Shown one piece after another: positions 47,990 through 60,542 of a stretch of 64,000 nucleotides of DNA. Each line of letters begins with the position of its first letter. Positions within the stretch are counted from its first letter, which is position 1. Made by a program: the position numbers and the translations under genes. The stretch spans positions 2,478,501 through 2,542,500 of the forward strand of contig JAXDDX010000003.1 of the NCBI GenBank assembly GCA_034670405.1. The letters are read 5' to 3'. Origin of the DNA: Hoplostethus atlanticus (taxonomy: Eukaryota; Chordata; Actinopteri; Trachichthyiformes; Trachichthyidae). The notes under the pieces are model-generated. The model was given only the letters and a program-made list of their open reading frames with translations, ran no database searches and was not told the origin of the DNA.

Positions 47990-48320
47990 GACGCACAAGT
48001 CCAGGGTGACGTTCAGCATTAAACATTTATTTGCTCATAACACCGTGCACCCCGAGCTGCCTGACACCACCCAGCTTCCCCCTTGCACACAGACTGACTG
48101 ACTTATATAAGGATGGCGGCTCACCTGGCTGAGATACCTGGCTGACATACCATTTCCTTAAGGGTCCCTTCAGACATCCACACACATAAACATTCAGCAA
48201 ATATTTACATAAACCATTACCCAAAAATATATACAATCTTAATAAATATTTACACACCCAATATAACCTAACAAACAACAAAAAATACTTTACATAAATA
48301 CATATATTCAAACAGCACAA
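47990..48320 (-). promoter_or_regulatory. LTR-like promoter and poly(A) unit, minus strand
   Basis: On the minus strand a TATA-like TTATATAAGT (48101-48110) is followed about 75 bp later by AAATAAATG (AATAAA at 48026-48031) and a GC-rich start region between them. This spacing fits the U3-R-U5 layout of an LTR. I could not find matching ends or a target duplication. Confidence 0.35.
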
Positions 48321-48370
48321 CCGAACTCCCCCCTACCCACTTCCCCACTGGTTGTTACCCTCCCGGAACT

Positions 48371-48659
48371 AATAAAAGGTGTGCGAGCCCCTGGGGAGCT
48401 CTTTTGCCCGAACACCCTGGGAGAAGGAGAACAGGCAGAGGTAAGTATTTGCATGACACAGACAGTTCAATTTACCATTACATTTAACTTAACATCAGTC
48501 TTAGTCTATGCTCCTCAATTAAGCAACCTTTTGCTACCTTGAGTCATAAATCAACACGCATTATTTGCTTTTCGCAGGTGCGACGAGGAGAAACAGCCCC
48601 ACGTCCCCACTGTGAAACACCAGACTCACGCGAACTCCACCACACAAACAATCAATAAA
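48371..48659 (+). promoter_or_regulatory. Spliced transcription-unit-like segment, plus strand
   Basis: A TATA-like AATAAAAGG (48371-48379) is followed by GC-rich sequence and a consensus splice donor, CAGAG|GTAAGTATT (donor at 48441). There is a good acceptor, TTTGCTTTTCGCAG (ending at 48577), and then an AATAAA signal at 48654-48659. The two exon-like pieces have no long open frame. It diverges from the minus-strand unit next to it. It could be a non-coding RNA or the leader of an LTR element; no expression evidence is available. Confidence 0.35.
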
Positions 48660-48800
48660 TACACTTGTTAAAATCCCACGTGTGTTTATTTAACCTGTGT
48701 ACTAATATAAGCAAATCTATACATCAATATACCATTTCGGTCTAGTAATATTAGTTACTATTAACTAGAAATCTAGTAACGGTGACTCGTCGTTACATTG

Positions 48801-49384
48801 ACCTGTTTACGTATGTGCTAGGTTTTGTTAAATGTGTGATTGATTATCCAAATAGAAAAGACAGGAAAAAATGAGCCAGCTATACGCTGGTGAGCTGACG
48901 ACAACTAGTGGCCAGATGAACACTTAATGGTAGCTGGGATAAATAAAATGCCTCGTGTCTCCAGTCTGGCAGCTAGATAGTTACTGAAATGCAGTCTTGT
49001 CAGGTGTATCCTCCCATTCAGCTCAGATTTTATTTTTTATTTTAATTAATGTTATGTTAATTTAATTTAATGTTCAGCAGCCCATCAGCAGCTCCTCATG
49101 AAGTGTCTACATTATTTTCAACTTGGGTCATTGTTTCCTGTAAATGCAAGAAAATGTGTTTAAAAATGAGATTTTGAATTTATAACTATATTTTACTAAT
49201 TTATAGTAAAGTCCCTCAGCCATTCATAATGGATGGCATAATGATCTTTGTTGCTACAAGTATGATGTAGCATGGTTGCTTAAAATAAGCAATGCATAAT
49301 AAGTTTCCATATCTAACGAACAAAAGTAGCTTACTATTAGATTGTATTAATATTATATTATGTCATTAATATAAACTCTTTTTT
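48801..49384. other. Unique AT-rich DNA, no gene seen
   Basis: AT-rich spacer ending in a T-rich run beside the hAT-type MITE. Confidence 0.6.
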
Positions 49385-49392
49385 TTTTACAG

Positions 49393-49582
49393 CAGGGGTC
49401 AAACCATTTTTCATGGAGGGCTGAGAGTAGGCAGGTTTTCATTCCAATTACTACACCAGTTGATTTCACTGGTTAATTCCTTTTCTCTGGTTGAAGGTGT
49501 GATCAGTGAAATCACCAGTGCTTGGTTGGAATGAAAGCCTGTAAACTCTAGGACGTCCATGGCACATGGTTGGAGACCACTA
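49393..49582. mobile_element. hAT-type MITE, 190 bp
   Basis: Its ends are imperfect inverted repeats (CAGGGGTC...ACC on the left, GGTTGGAGACCAC on the right). TTTTACAG lies directly outside on both sides (49385-49392 and 49583-49590). An 8-bp duplication with ends starting CAG is the hAT signature. The interior has a longer imperfect inverted repeat (CACCAGTTGATTTCACTGG against CAGTGAAATCACCAGTG). It encodes nothing, so it would depend on a hAT transposase elsewhere. Confidence 0.85.
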
Positions 49583-49879
49583 TTTTACAGTGAAGAGACA
49601 TATGACGAGTGATGAGCTCATACTATGTATCATATATACTGTAACCTAAGTTTTATACATTAATTGATAACTGTCTCTATTGTTCAGTTCAGGGTGAGCA
49701 GAAGATAAATAGAGAGAAGAGAACAGAGGTAAAGAGGTGAGGGGAAGAGAGAAAGAAGTGGAGGCAAGAGAATTCAGAAGTGAAGAGAGAGACAGCAACA
49801 GATAAAACAGACAGTACACTACAATGTATCACTGTAGGCCTGTACAAGTTGCTTACAGTGTTTACAATTCTACGTAGTT

Positions 49880-50340
49880 TAAACCTATGTTCATGTCAAA
49901 GTGCATCAGACCGATGCATTTTGGTGGTGAAATTTAAATGAATTTCTCCTGGGAGACAATACCCCAGACCACCTGACTATGGTTCCGCAACACACGGTCA
50001 AAGTGCACAGGGCGTGATGATTGACATTTTTTTAAATTTCACGGCCAGAGGCGCATGGCGCCACAGCATCACAGTTGGAAATGGGGTTGGATTAGGAGGA
50101 ATACATTATCAGTAGGTGTGGTGAGCCTATGACCAATCAAATCATTTCCCCTACCCTTTAAAAGCAGTGCACTGTGCGCTACAGCACTCTGACAATTTGG
50201 TGATGGAAGAGAACAATCCAGAGCGATTCCGCCACAAAAGCATATCCCGAGAGGAAACTGATGTCCTTGTGTGAGAGGTGCAGAATCACCATAAGCGAAA
50301 AAATGGCGTAGTTAACCAATCAGTAAGCCTTTTAAGAAAA
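49880..50340 (+). mobile_element. Harbinger-like remnant with start of a Myb/SANT-type protein
   Basis: A GC-richer segment ends in a promoter-like CCCTTTAAAAGC (about 50153) and an ATG near 50202. The ATG opens a short frame with RFRHKSISREETDVLV, then a stop, then EVQNHHKRKNGVVNQS. This resembles the N-terminus of the Myb/SANT-like DNA-binding protein of PIF/Harbinger transposons. The rest of the protein, the transposase and the inverted ends are not seen. Confidence 0.4.
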
Positions 50341-51008
50341 ACACTTTCATGAAAATATTTAAGCTATCTTCAGTGTTCTCCATGCATCATGGTGCGTATT
50401 AAGTGCTCTATGTTGACAATCATTCACACCACAGCCACATGTTATATGGCTAGAATGAAAAATGCTACAGTGCCACCTCTGACCTTCTTTAGTTCTACTC
50501 AAATTACATGACAGTAACTGGCAGAAGTCTCTGACAAATGTACAAAAATGCCATTGAAAATAGAGCCCTAAGAGACACCATTATAACCAATAAACCAAAT
50601 AAAATCTATGGAAGCTGATGAGAGCTAAAAACCCTAAGCCCTTTAACTTTTTCCAAAAACCTCTGTCGCCATGGCAGCCAGCAGTCTGCCCACTGTTTTC
50701 ACTCTGAACTGTTGAATGCTTTTATTCTGCTCTGTACTGTTGATGGTTATATAGGCCTACACTTTAATAAGTTAAAGTTTGTTATATGTGTTTAAATGTG
50801 CGTGTTAAATTCATTTAAATTTGATTTGGCTTGATTTTTTTGTTTTGTTTGATGTCAATGACATATCGCCTATTGAAGTCATACTGTAGGTGTAACATTT
50901 GCTGGGCAGCTAATGAGGGATGACCCCTTTGGAGTGGAACGCAGCCTAGATTTGCAGAATCTGAGAGAAGAGGAAGACAAAATGGAAACAGGATAGGAGG
51001 AATTCACA
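50341..51008. other. Unique AT-rich DNA, no gene seen
   Basis: No recognisable coding or repeat feature. Confidence 0.6.
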
Positions 51009-51331
51009 GGTATGGTGACAATGATGACGGAGAGGACAATGACAATAATAGTTTTGTTGACAAGGAAATTAATGAAGACTTCTACAACGATGAGAATGTT
51101 AATGATGAGATGATGATTATGAAGGTGACAATGACGGTAATTATGACAACAGGAACAACTTCAATGGCAATGATAATGATCCTGACAATGACAAAAACAT
51201 CAACAAAAGTGACAGTGATTATATTTATGAAAATGATGACGGTGTCAATGACAACGATGATGATAATGACAACCAAGATGATGAGGGCGCAAACTTCAAC
51301 TGCAGCAGCCGCTCTCGAGTATTAGTCATTT
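51009..51331 (+). repeat. Imperfect GAY/AAY codon-like tract, Asp/Asn-rich frame
   Basis: A roughly 300-bp stretch dominated by GAT, GAC and AAT triplets. One frame opens as YGDNDDGEDNDNN, and after a shift of two bases near 51105 the rest reads Asp/Asn-rich to a stop at about 51335. It may be a decayed trinucleotide repeat or a coding remnant of a very acidic protein. The triplet phase is well kept over both halves. Confidence 0.5.
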
Positions 51332-51541
51332 CATAATGTAACCAGACTACCTAGCTTCAAAGCTCAGTGCTTAACCTCAAGTTAAGGTTTACGGTGCCTA
51401 AAAGCCTTCATGTTGACACACTCCCACTAACACGCTTATACACTCAAGCACAGACATGCTATTCCGATATTGATAATCATACATGTATGCACATGCATGC
51501 ATGTACTGTATAGACACACAATTTCAATTGCACGCGCACAG

Positions 51542-51575
<34 letters not shown>

Positions 51576-54079
51576 ACATGCATTAAACATTCCAAACCAA
51601 TCTATTGTTGACGGCTGGGGCAGTGAAGGTTAAAAGATGCATGGCAGATGGGAAAACTACAGTGGTTCCCATCAGGGACTAATCCTCTCTCCCTCACCCT
51701 CTTTCTCCTACCCATCCATAATCACTACGACCCCATCTGTCAATCCATCTATCTATCCATCATCCAAATTCCCACCTACCCCTTTTTTTCATCCATCCAT
51801 CCATCCATGAACCATTCTATTCATTCCCCTTTTTCTCAACCTGTTTCCTGTTTTCTGCAAAGCATTCAAATACTGATGTGTAGGAAATTAGCTAGGGTTG
51901 GTGAAAAAAAAGACAAACGCAGAAAATAAAGCATAAAGGTACAGGAGCAGGGGGGCCACTCAAGTGGAGCTAAAGTGACTGACCTGCAACAGAAGTAAAA
52001 AGAAACCGGCAGGGGAGCGCAAAGCAAACACTTTCTTTCTTGTTCTTTTTTAAACGTCATTTCAATAATGTATTTCTTATATAGATTTGATGACTTCTGG
52101 AGAGACTGCAAAATGCTTTTATGTAAAGCAAGTGTATGGCTAAGAATCTGCATAATTCACTTTTTATGTTGGGAAATGAGGAAGAGAGGGATTTGAACCT
52201 GTGACCTTTTTACTTCCTCGTGGGAATGCCCTGTTGGAAACATACTTGAGCATAATTGAAGGGTAATGTACCAAAGTTTGACAAGAAAAAGCCATTCCAG
52301 AGATTTCTTTTAGTTGCAACAGTTACACAATAGAAAATGAGAGAGGCTACGTTAGGGTGAATAAAGCAGCTGGGATTTGGTCACAGGCTGTAAATCATAT
52401 TGTATGTAAATATTACATAATACTGAATACGATCGTTGTCTATAGTCTCCCACTGAGCTCAGTTCTATAAAAGGGGTCTTCCAAACAAACACCCTCATTA
52501 CTCACATGTACATTGCTACTTGGCCACCATCTTGTAATAGTCATCCAGTATGTTCACACATAATAACGAAGCCCCTTTCTCTTTTTAGACCCCTCCATAT
52601 GACACTGAATGAATGATTCATCCTTTCTGTCTCTCTTTAGAGGCCAAATGTAATTAAAGGACTAGAATCTATAAAATCCCATCAAATAAAAAGTAACCAC
52701 ATTTTCAATGTGCAATGAAAAAAATCCAACAGTTTCATGTCGGAAGACAAAGATTCACACAATAACCACGTGCAGATACAGCTGACTTTGTAATACAATA
52801 AAATGTGTTTCCAATATTTTTTCGGTTGCCTGTGCTACCACAAAATTGATTTCAGACCATGATGAATTTTGCAACATGTTACAATCTCTTTCATTCACAA
52901 TGTATTGCTGACGTCTCAGGCCAAGCAACCGCACAAAAAATAACAGGGATTATCCTTTAAGAGGCATCGCAGTGAATCAGTGGTTGAATCACTTAACCAG
53001 GGTAATTGTTGTTTACCATGTGGGATAAACAATGATTTTGGTAACCTTCCCAGCTTCATTGAATTTGTGTAAGTGACACAGGAGTGAGTGTGTCTTTGCG
53101 TATGTGTGTGAGAGCGGGAGAGATGGAGTGCAAGCTGTTAATGTTGAGAGGTGTTTGGCACGTACTTGAGTGTAGCTGTGACATTGAGCCGAGGTGAGAA
53201 CTCTGAAATTTAATCACATTCATACTGTCAGCCAGAAAAGTGCTTCTACACGCATTTGGAGTGTGTTAGTTGGAATAAAGTCAATTAAAGAGCCTCATTT
53301 AATATCATTAACTTTACTATTTACTCATTTGAAAAAGAGTATATAACTATACCTGGGTCGGATTTATTCTTTCTGTGTGTCTGCGTGTTTGTACACTTCA
53401 CTGTGTGTATGGGTGTGTATTTGTATGTGTATGTGCACATTTTGATTCATCCGTGCACACTTCTGTCAATGCTTCTTACTGTTTGCTCAGCTATTACTCT
53501 ACAACATCACCATTCACCAGTGTACAATGTGGCACAAAAGGGTGCTCTGGTTGCCATCTAACACACAGAACTTCCCCATCATCTGGAAACGTCTTCCATT
53601 AGTACAACAACTAACCAAGGCTAACATATTCTTTCTCAAATGTTGGGTAGAATTGATGTATTACAAAGCTTGCATCTCTCTCGCAAGTGGTACAACTGCA
53701 ACTTCGTACCTTCTGGCAGTTGGAAAAAAAGATCAAAATTGAAATATTCTAAACAAGTCTTCAGGGCGATGTTGCAGCAGTAAATAATTGAAAAGTAGGA
53801 CTTCTGATAACTACATCTGTATCCATGTGTCTGGGGCTGTTGCCAGACCATTTGTGCCCTCGGCCTCTTGAACATACTGACCTCCAGAGGGACTGAGCTT
53901 GGGAGTTGCATGGCTGCTGTCTGCATCTGAGCCTGCAGCCTGAGCCCCAAGAGAGGTCCTGGCCTCTTTACCTTTGAATGACCTGGCTTGTGAAAAAACA
54001 AAAAAACACACAAACATCCATGCATAAAATGACACAGTTAAACCTTCACTCAAAAATATGTAATTACACGTGCATGCAC

Positions 54080-54082
<3 letters not shown>

Positions 54083-54125
<43 letters not shown>
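54083..54125. repeat. (CA)n microsatellite
   Basis: Uninterrupted CA run of 43 bp. Confidence 0.95.
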
Positions 54126-54126
<1 letters not shown>

Positions 54127-54631
54127 GCCCTTGCCTTCGCGCCTACTTGGTTTTTCAATGACATGGGCTTTAGGCCACCGGGTTATATAAACCCTTCTTC
54201 TCCCGCCAACCTTTGCGGGAGAACATTCACACTCACTCACATGCACAAACACACATTCTGCTTCATTAAACACTGGCTTATGATGGGCTTTTGTCTCTGG
54301 AGATCATCTGACCCCTCTGTCGTGCTGTACACCCCTTGGCCCTAGCTGCATGAGCCTGGGGAGGGGTGGGATGATGGACCGGGCCCCTTTGACATCTCTC
54401 ACTGCCTTGAACAATGATGGGTCTAATTCATGGAGCTATGCGGAGGAAATGGAAAAGCCCTCTTAGTCCTTCTTGGACTCTGAATGATCCAGGTGGGTTA
54501 GACCTTCAACAGACACTCAGACCAGAGCTCATATCTCCCCTTTCTGTGGAGGTTGGCTGCTTCATCCCCAGAGCCCAGGGATAGGCTAGTTACATCTGAG
54601 TCACTGCTGGGGGATGGCTGGATAGGGTACT

Positions 54632-54632
<1 letters not shown>

Positions 54633-54707
<75 letters not shown>
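54633..54707. repeat. (GT)n microsatellite, 75 bp
   Basis: Uninterrupted GT run, among the longest in the window. Confidence 0.95.
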
Positions 54708-54709
<2 letters not shown>

Positions 54710-55006
54710 ATCCATGCCTGGCATCTGGCCCTCTAGCTAGCTCCAGCTCAGTCTGCAGCTGTCACTCTCCATGGAGCAGGATGTATGATGGACGTGTGTG
54801 TGTGTATGTTTTTGTTGTTGTTGTCGTTTTGGAGGTTGTAATGTATGTGTGCATCATTGGTGGGGTACAATGAGAAGTAGAAAGACAGACAAAGTGTGTG
54901 TGTGTATGTGTGTGTGTAAGAACGTGCTTCAGGACACAGCAGGACAGCATTGAGCAGATGGAATTTTTGATCCAGAACATGGCTGATGGCTGAAGGGATG
55001 TGAGCA

Positions 55007-55008
<2 letters not shown>

Positions 55009-55051
<43 letters not shown>
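55009..55051. repeat. (CA)n microsatellite
   Basis: Uninterrupted CA run, 300 bp from the GT run at 54633 and oppositely written. Confidence 0.95.
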
Positions 55052-55053
<2 letters not shown>

Positions 55054-56245
55054 TAGGCCAAACCCCACCCCTCCTCACACACCCAGCCACACTCTGATCT
55101 AATCAGAGTTACTGCTCATATATAACCATACATGGGTCCAGGGATGATTCATGTCAAACTCGTTCTCAGACACACAGATCCTCCTCCGTCATCCCCCAGC
55201 CACTAAATAAGTGTGCTTTCCAATCACAGACAGTTAAATCTAGTTTTTGATGCAGGTAGACTATTTACCACCAAACCCATGTGAAAGGGAGGGATTAAAA
55301 GGGCATTTCCATCCATTAGAGAAGGGGAGACAGAGAGAAAGTGGGAGAAAACAATGGTAAAATCCATCGGCGTGTGTATCAGCTATTCTATGGCAGCCAT
55401 TTTGAATGCACAAAAAAGATAGTTTGTGCATTCTTTTGAAACCAACAATGCACTGCCATCCAAATGATTCACTCTTATTTCTGTGTATATGAAAGGAACA
55501 GCAGAAAACTGTTGGTACCGTTTATAGCTAGCATGCATTTACAGCTGGAGTCTGCTACTGGCGGCATTACCTGTTGCTACTTTGAGTCAGGGTGTGTGTA
55601 AGTGTGCGCTGTTGCACATAACCTTAGTGTATGTGTATAAAGCTGCAATCCAAAATGTTTGCTTTCTGGCATGGATAGTATACAAATTCAGATTTAAAAC
55701 TAAGCACCACAACACAGATGCCAACGTACAATAACCTCCCTAAAAGGAAGATCGATTCATTTATTGATGAATACTACATTTGTATTCTTCATATGTGATG
55801 TGCACAAATGTAAGGTATGACCACCCACTGAGCCCTCAGTCATTTCCAAACCCAGGTCTAGGTTGTTGAAAGTTAAAAAAAAAGATAATCCTTCAGTAAT
55901 CCTGGAAAAAGGAATTTGATTTGATTGTTTTCAAAGCCTTTGAAATGTTTTAATCCATAAGTGCATAAAAGTCTTAGTATTACAACCCAGAATGCCTCAG
56001 TGTATTACAAAAGCTATTATACATCTTACCATATTAGGTCATTACATGGCTGTGTGAGAGTCATCCTCATATATTCCCAAATGCGAATGTCTGTGAGTAT
56101 TTTTCCAATGAGAGCAAGAGACGAGACATTATATGAGGAATTATATTGGGTGAGTCTCCTATCTGTCTCCAGGCTGCAGCTGGACAGAGTTGGCGTCTGC
56201 GCACTCCTAGGATGATGCTGACTGAGCTGCTGTTTGCTGTGACGC

Positions 56246-56557
56246 CCCACATCAGGTCTGGATGTCCCACCATAATAAACTATTATGTATACTCTGTTTG
56301 CCCAAACTCGGCATCTATTGCACGCCTGTCCTGGTAGGGGGATCCCTCTCTGAGTAGCCCCTCACAAGGTTTCTTCCATTTTTTCCTAAAAGGTTTTGTG
56401 GGAGTTTTTCCTTGTCCTCTGTTGAGGGTCCAAGGCTGGGGGATGTTGTGTACTAACCATTTATTGTTTTCACACTTTGGGCACTGTGAAGCCCTTTGAG
56501 ACTGTAACAGGTGATTAAGGGCGATACAAATAAAATGTGATTTGATTTTGTTTGAAT
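56246..56557 (+). mobile_element. Dispersed retroposon 3' end, copy 3
   Basis: The plus-strand copy of the family at 16605-16930 and 41783-42066. It runs from a 5' part shared with copy 1 (CCCACCATAATAAACT) through GGGGGATCCCTCTCTGAGTA. It ends at TACAAATAAAATGTGATTTG and a short tail. Confidence 0.8.
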
Positions 56558-56880
56558 TATATGGAAAAGGTCGCCTCATCCCAGAGTGGAAACAAGTGAA
56601 TCCGGTCGGTTCATGTGTGTGGCTGTGTGTGTGTACATGTATATGTGTATATGTGTGTGTTTGTGAGAAAATGTGTTCAAAATGGGTGATGCAAGCTATC
56701 ACGGCATCCCAGTGTGCTGTTGCCTACAAAGATTTATTTTGCTTGTGTGTGTGAGTGTGTGTCTGCATGTGCATATACAAATATTCAGTGCAGTGCTGGT
56801 GTAATTCCTCCAATCGATTTCCCTGCTTCTTCCAATAAATCTGTGCAAACTATTCACTCTCTACATTCCTCTCCTTTTTA

Positions 56881-56884
<4 letters not shown>

Positions 56885-56924
<40 letters not shown>
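56885..56924. repeat. (CA)20 microsatellite
   Basis: Uninterrupted CA run. Confidence 0.95.
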
Positions 56925-56928
<4 letters not shown>

Positions 56929-58248
56929 CACATTGATAGATAGTCCAGGGAATGACTAACATGTGTTGGGTTCAGATAAGAGAGGAGTTATCAGCTTCTC
57001 ACTGTGTCCTTCCTTTAACCACTCATCTTTCATAAACACATCATCCATTTCCATAAAGTACACATTCCATTTCAACAGTTTACCACTGGGGAGGAGGAAG
57101 AGCAGGGGTTGAATGAAATGAGAAAGACAGGGAGCGAGGGCAGACAAACATCTATTTCATATGAATAGATTTACACAGGCCGGCTAACTCACTAGCTTGC
57201 TACCGGTTTCTCTTCATGCCTGATAACAGTGAAACGTTCTTACCATGTTACAGTATGACAGTGTGACAGTGTGGCTAACATCATGACAGGCTAACAAAAT
57301 TATAGCATATATGATTTTCATTTGGTGTAGCAACATTTTGTACCCCAATAACCTGTTGGAGAAAAGTGACATAACTGACAAAATAGATGGTAGCTATGCA
57401 CAAAATGATCAAACATATGTAGTATAGCATGAAGCAAAAGGTGGCAACATCCAGGATATAGCCATAGGGTATATGCATGTATGTGTGTGTGTTCGCGTGT
57501 TAAGTATGTACACAAAACATTCAGACAGACACATATGGGCTCATGATGCTGTTGCTGTTTTTAATGGAAATATGTGTTTCTCTCTTTCTCGCATTGACAC
57601 ACAAACACATAGGCACACACACAAACACACACACATCACCATCTCATACAGTAGAGCCTATGGGGCTGAGAGGGCACATTGTCATTCCATAGAGTCGCTG
57701 GGGAAATGGAGACACTGAGTGACTAGAAGTCATTAGGAAAAGCAATATGCTACTGAAATTGCATCCTCATTCTTGCATGATAAATGCCTCTTATTTGTTT
57801 TTTATGGAGCAACACAACCCACCAACCTTTTATATATATATATATAATAAAGAAAGCACTATCCCTTATTGTATTCCGATTTCAGATTTTCAATCTATTT
57901 ATACATTTTGGACAAAACTTGTTTACGGAGTATAAAGAGCAATTCCAGGACAGGAAATTGAATTTAGGCTAGGAGAGATGTAATCAGGGTCAAAATAATT
58001 TCACCTCTGACCTTTGCTGTGACATTTGAGATAATGAGAGGGTCAGGGGAAATGGGCTTGGTTTTGTCATGTAGTGACTGATCAATAAATGGTTAGACTA
58101 TCCCGACAATGGGACAAAGAAAGAGATGAATGAAAGGGCACAGAAAACAATAAACGGGTGTCTGAGCGTGTGTGACCTACTGACACCTGACACCTGAAGA
58201 TGCATAGTAAACTGCCTTATTGGTCTGTGGTAAAGGCACAGCACCTGA

Positions 58249-58282
58249 CTCACTCACTCACTCACTCACTCACTCACTCACT
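58249..58282. repeat. (CACT)n microsatellite
   Basis: About eight tetranucleotide units. Confidence 0.9.
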
Positions 58283-59546
58283 TACATGGTGTGATTTCTT
58301 TGGACACACACACACAGCTCTCATTACTCATTGTGGCAGAGGGTGTAGCCATCAGGAACACATAGAAGATGAGTTGTGACACAAATACCTTCTTCATAGT
58401 CAAAACCATCATAAAGTCAAAAGCAAGCCCGCTATACTATATTTTGTGTGTGCGTCTATTGATCTTTACAGTGTATGAGATAAAATGAGTGATATAAAAG
58501 TGGTTTCAGGTGACATATGCTTCCTTTTGAAATATTATACTTCTGGACCATTTCTGCAGCTGGCAGCATATATTGGAGAGCAACAGGAGAAGAGCGAGAG
58601 TGAGACACAACATAGGTCAAGAGGTGGAATCAATCCCAGGATTCCATCACATGATGCTGTGTGTGTGTTGTGTGTGTGTGTGTGTGTGTGTGTCTGTGTG
58701 TTGTGTGCGTTGTTGTGTCTTTTCAACTTTCTAATAAATCTTCCTCTGTCTCTGTCAAGATGTGAAAGGAATAAATATACCCATCACTGAAATCACTGAA
58801 AGGATGCATTGCTGGGAGAGGGAGAAAGAGTGACAGAGAGACAGACAGGCCAAAAGACAGACATAAAGATGGTGGCAGAAAGAGAGAGAGGTGCGCATGC
58901 CTCTAGAAGGAGCATGTGTCTGTGGTTCTGCACTAACCTCAATCACAAAAACAGGATAGCGGTGTAAGTTCTTGTCAGTTGTACTGCATGGGGATAGACA
59001 GAGACTTTTTTAGCAGCCAGCGTTTCATTCATTGATGTCAGAGCAGAGCATGTCAAAGAGTCACAACTGTATTTTTAAACCAAGGAAGGAAACACACGCA
59101 AAGCTCAGTATTATTTTAAAGGGAGTTCTTCTTGTTGTGTGTTCTTGTGTCCTCCATGACACATTTGATAACGGCTGACGAACAATGCCAAAGTCATGGA
59201 TAGATAAAGATCCCAGAAGTTTACTTTCCAACCGAAGATGCATCAGGTGGTGACTTGGCTGCTGGATTACTGGATTTACTGGATTTGATAATCACTTTGA
59301 GACTCTAGGTGAGGTAATTGCAAACCAATGTTATCACTCGCAGTTCTTATGTACCTGAGAACGAGATACAATTGCCACAACACACTTTACCTACGTGCCA
59401 CCACACTGTAGGAGTGTTGTAATAATCAATGGGAATGCTGGCTGAACAGTAAAACAAACAAGGACTGCTGTTGAGGGGTTTCCTGTAAATGAAACCTGGA
59501 AGTGAACCAAGGGCTGTGAATTGATCACGAAGTGGGGTATTGGGGT

Positions 59547-59548
<2 letters not shown>

Positions 59549-59599
<51 letters not shown>
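59549..59599. repeat. (CT)n microsatellite
   Basis: Uninterrupted CT run of about 51 bp, 106 bp outside the left end of piggyBac 2. Confidence 0.95.
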
Positions 59600-59605
<6 letters not shown>

Positions 59606-59882
59606 TCACTCCCTCCTGCTTTCCAGCCTCTCCCTTTGTGTGTTTCCCGGGAAGAAGCCGCTTACCTCTGAAGGAGTCCCTACCCCAGTCCAGGAAAGAA
59701 TTGAACCCTTATGCCCTGTTAAGGAAATTTGTGTAGTTGTGAGGTGCATTTATTGAGGTCATTTTGGCTGTGATTGTTCCCTAGCCATGAAATTGGTAAG
59801 GAAAGTGTGTTTTTCAATGAATTTTGGTTTTGGTTTTGGTTTCATCCATATCCACTGTATTTTGACTGTGTGAGATGTTTTT

Positions 59883-60035
59883 GTTACGTTGGGACTGTTA
59901 ACTACAAGATTTGTACCATAGACTTCCATTATAACCACATTTTCTGACCCCCCCCCTTTAAATTAAAGTGAAAAATGATTTTGTCTGTAATTTCCCTTTT
60001 CTCTGCAGCAAACTTCATGAAGTTTTGTAAAAATA
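59883..60035 (+). repeat. Internal inverted repeat of piggyBac 2, left arm
   Basis: About 150 bp that is highly similar to the reverse complement of 62169-62319, starting GTTACGTTGGGACTGTTAAC. It lies between the left end and the transposase. Confidence 0.85.
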
Positions 60036-60220
60036 AAGTCAATCACAAAATGGCCCCATTTAAGCCCCTCCCCCATTTTAGCCCCTCCCCCACTGACCAA
60101 CAAATTGGCATCCTTGTGTAATTCATGGCTGCAAACCAGTTCAAAAAAAATTTGTTTCAACTAAAATGGTTTTGATGTATAGTAAAGACTGCTACCTGCA
60201 TGTTCATGACAAAATAAGAT

Positions 60221-60234
60221 TGTGTGTGTGTATG

Positions 60235-60272
<38 letters not shown>

Positions 60273-60365
60273 TATGTGTCATCAGATAATTGGGCTGCAA
60301 ATCCGTACCCCCTCTATTTCTCTCCTCTCATACACACACACGCGCACACATTCACACACACACAC

Positions 60366-60396
<31 letters not shown>
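60221..60396. repeat. Facing (GT)n and (CA)n arrays in piggyBac 2
   Basis: A GT run (60221-60269) is followed after about 60-80 bp by CA runs (60331-60396), so the two can form a long hairpin. They lie just upstream of the transposase frame. Confidence 0.85.
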
Positions 60397-60542
60397 ACTG
60401 CACAGTTTTAGTGCAGCGAATTGCATGGTGCGAAAATGTAAACAAGGTTGAGAAGGCAGGAGTTTTGTTTATGCAGGTGCGGCTGCTCTAAAGCTTATAA
60501 ATACACCCAGTACCAGAAAAGTACATTTCTAATCTGGCAGCC

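Larger units (their letters stand above)
51332..56221. other. Unique DNA with CA/GT repeats, no gene seen
   Basis: Nearly 5 kb with no recognisable gene. CA/GT arrays lie at 51542-51568, 54083-54125, 54633-54707 and 55009-55051. A small GC-rich hairpin (TTCTCCCGC, 8-nt loop, GCGGGAGAA) lies near 54199-54224. Confidence 0.5.
56558..59701. other. Unique DNA with microsatellites, no gene seen
   Basis: CA run at 56885-56924, TA run at 57830-57846, (CACT)n at 58249-58282, GT runs at 58659-58691 and a long CT run at 59549-59599. No recognisable coding segment. Confidence 0.5.

Noticed and set aside
53636..54025. 129-residue open frame on the minus strand
   Set aside because: No recognisable motif, no supporting splice or promoter signals, and no second line of evidence.
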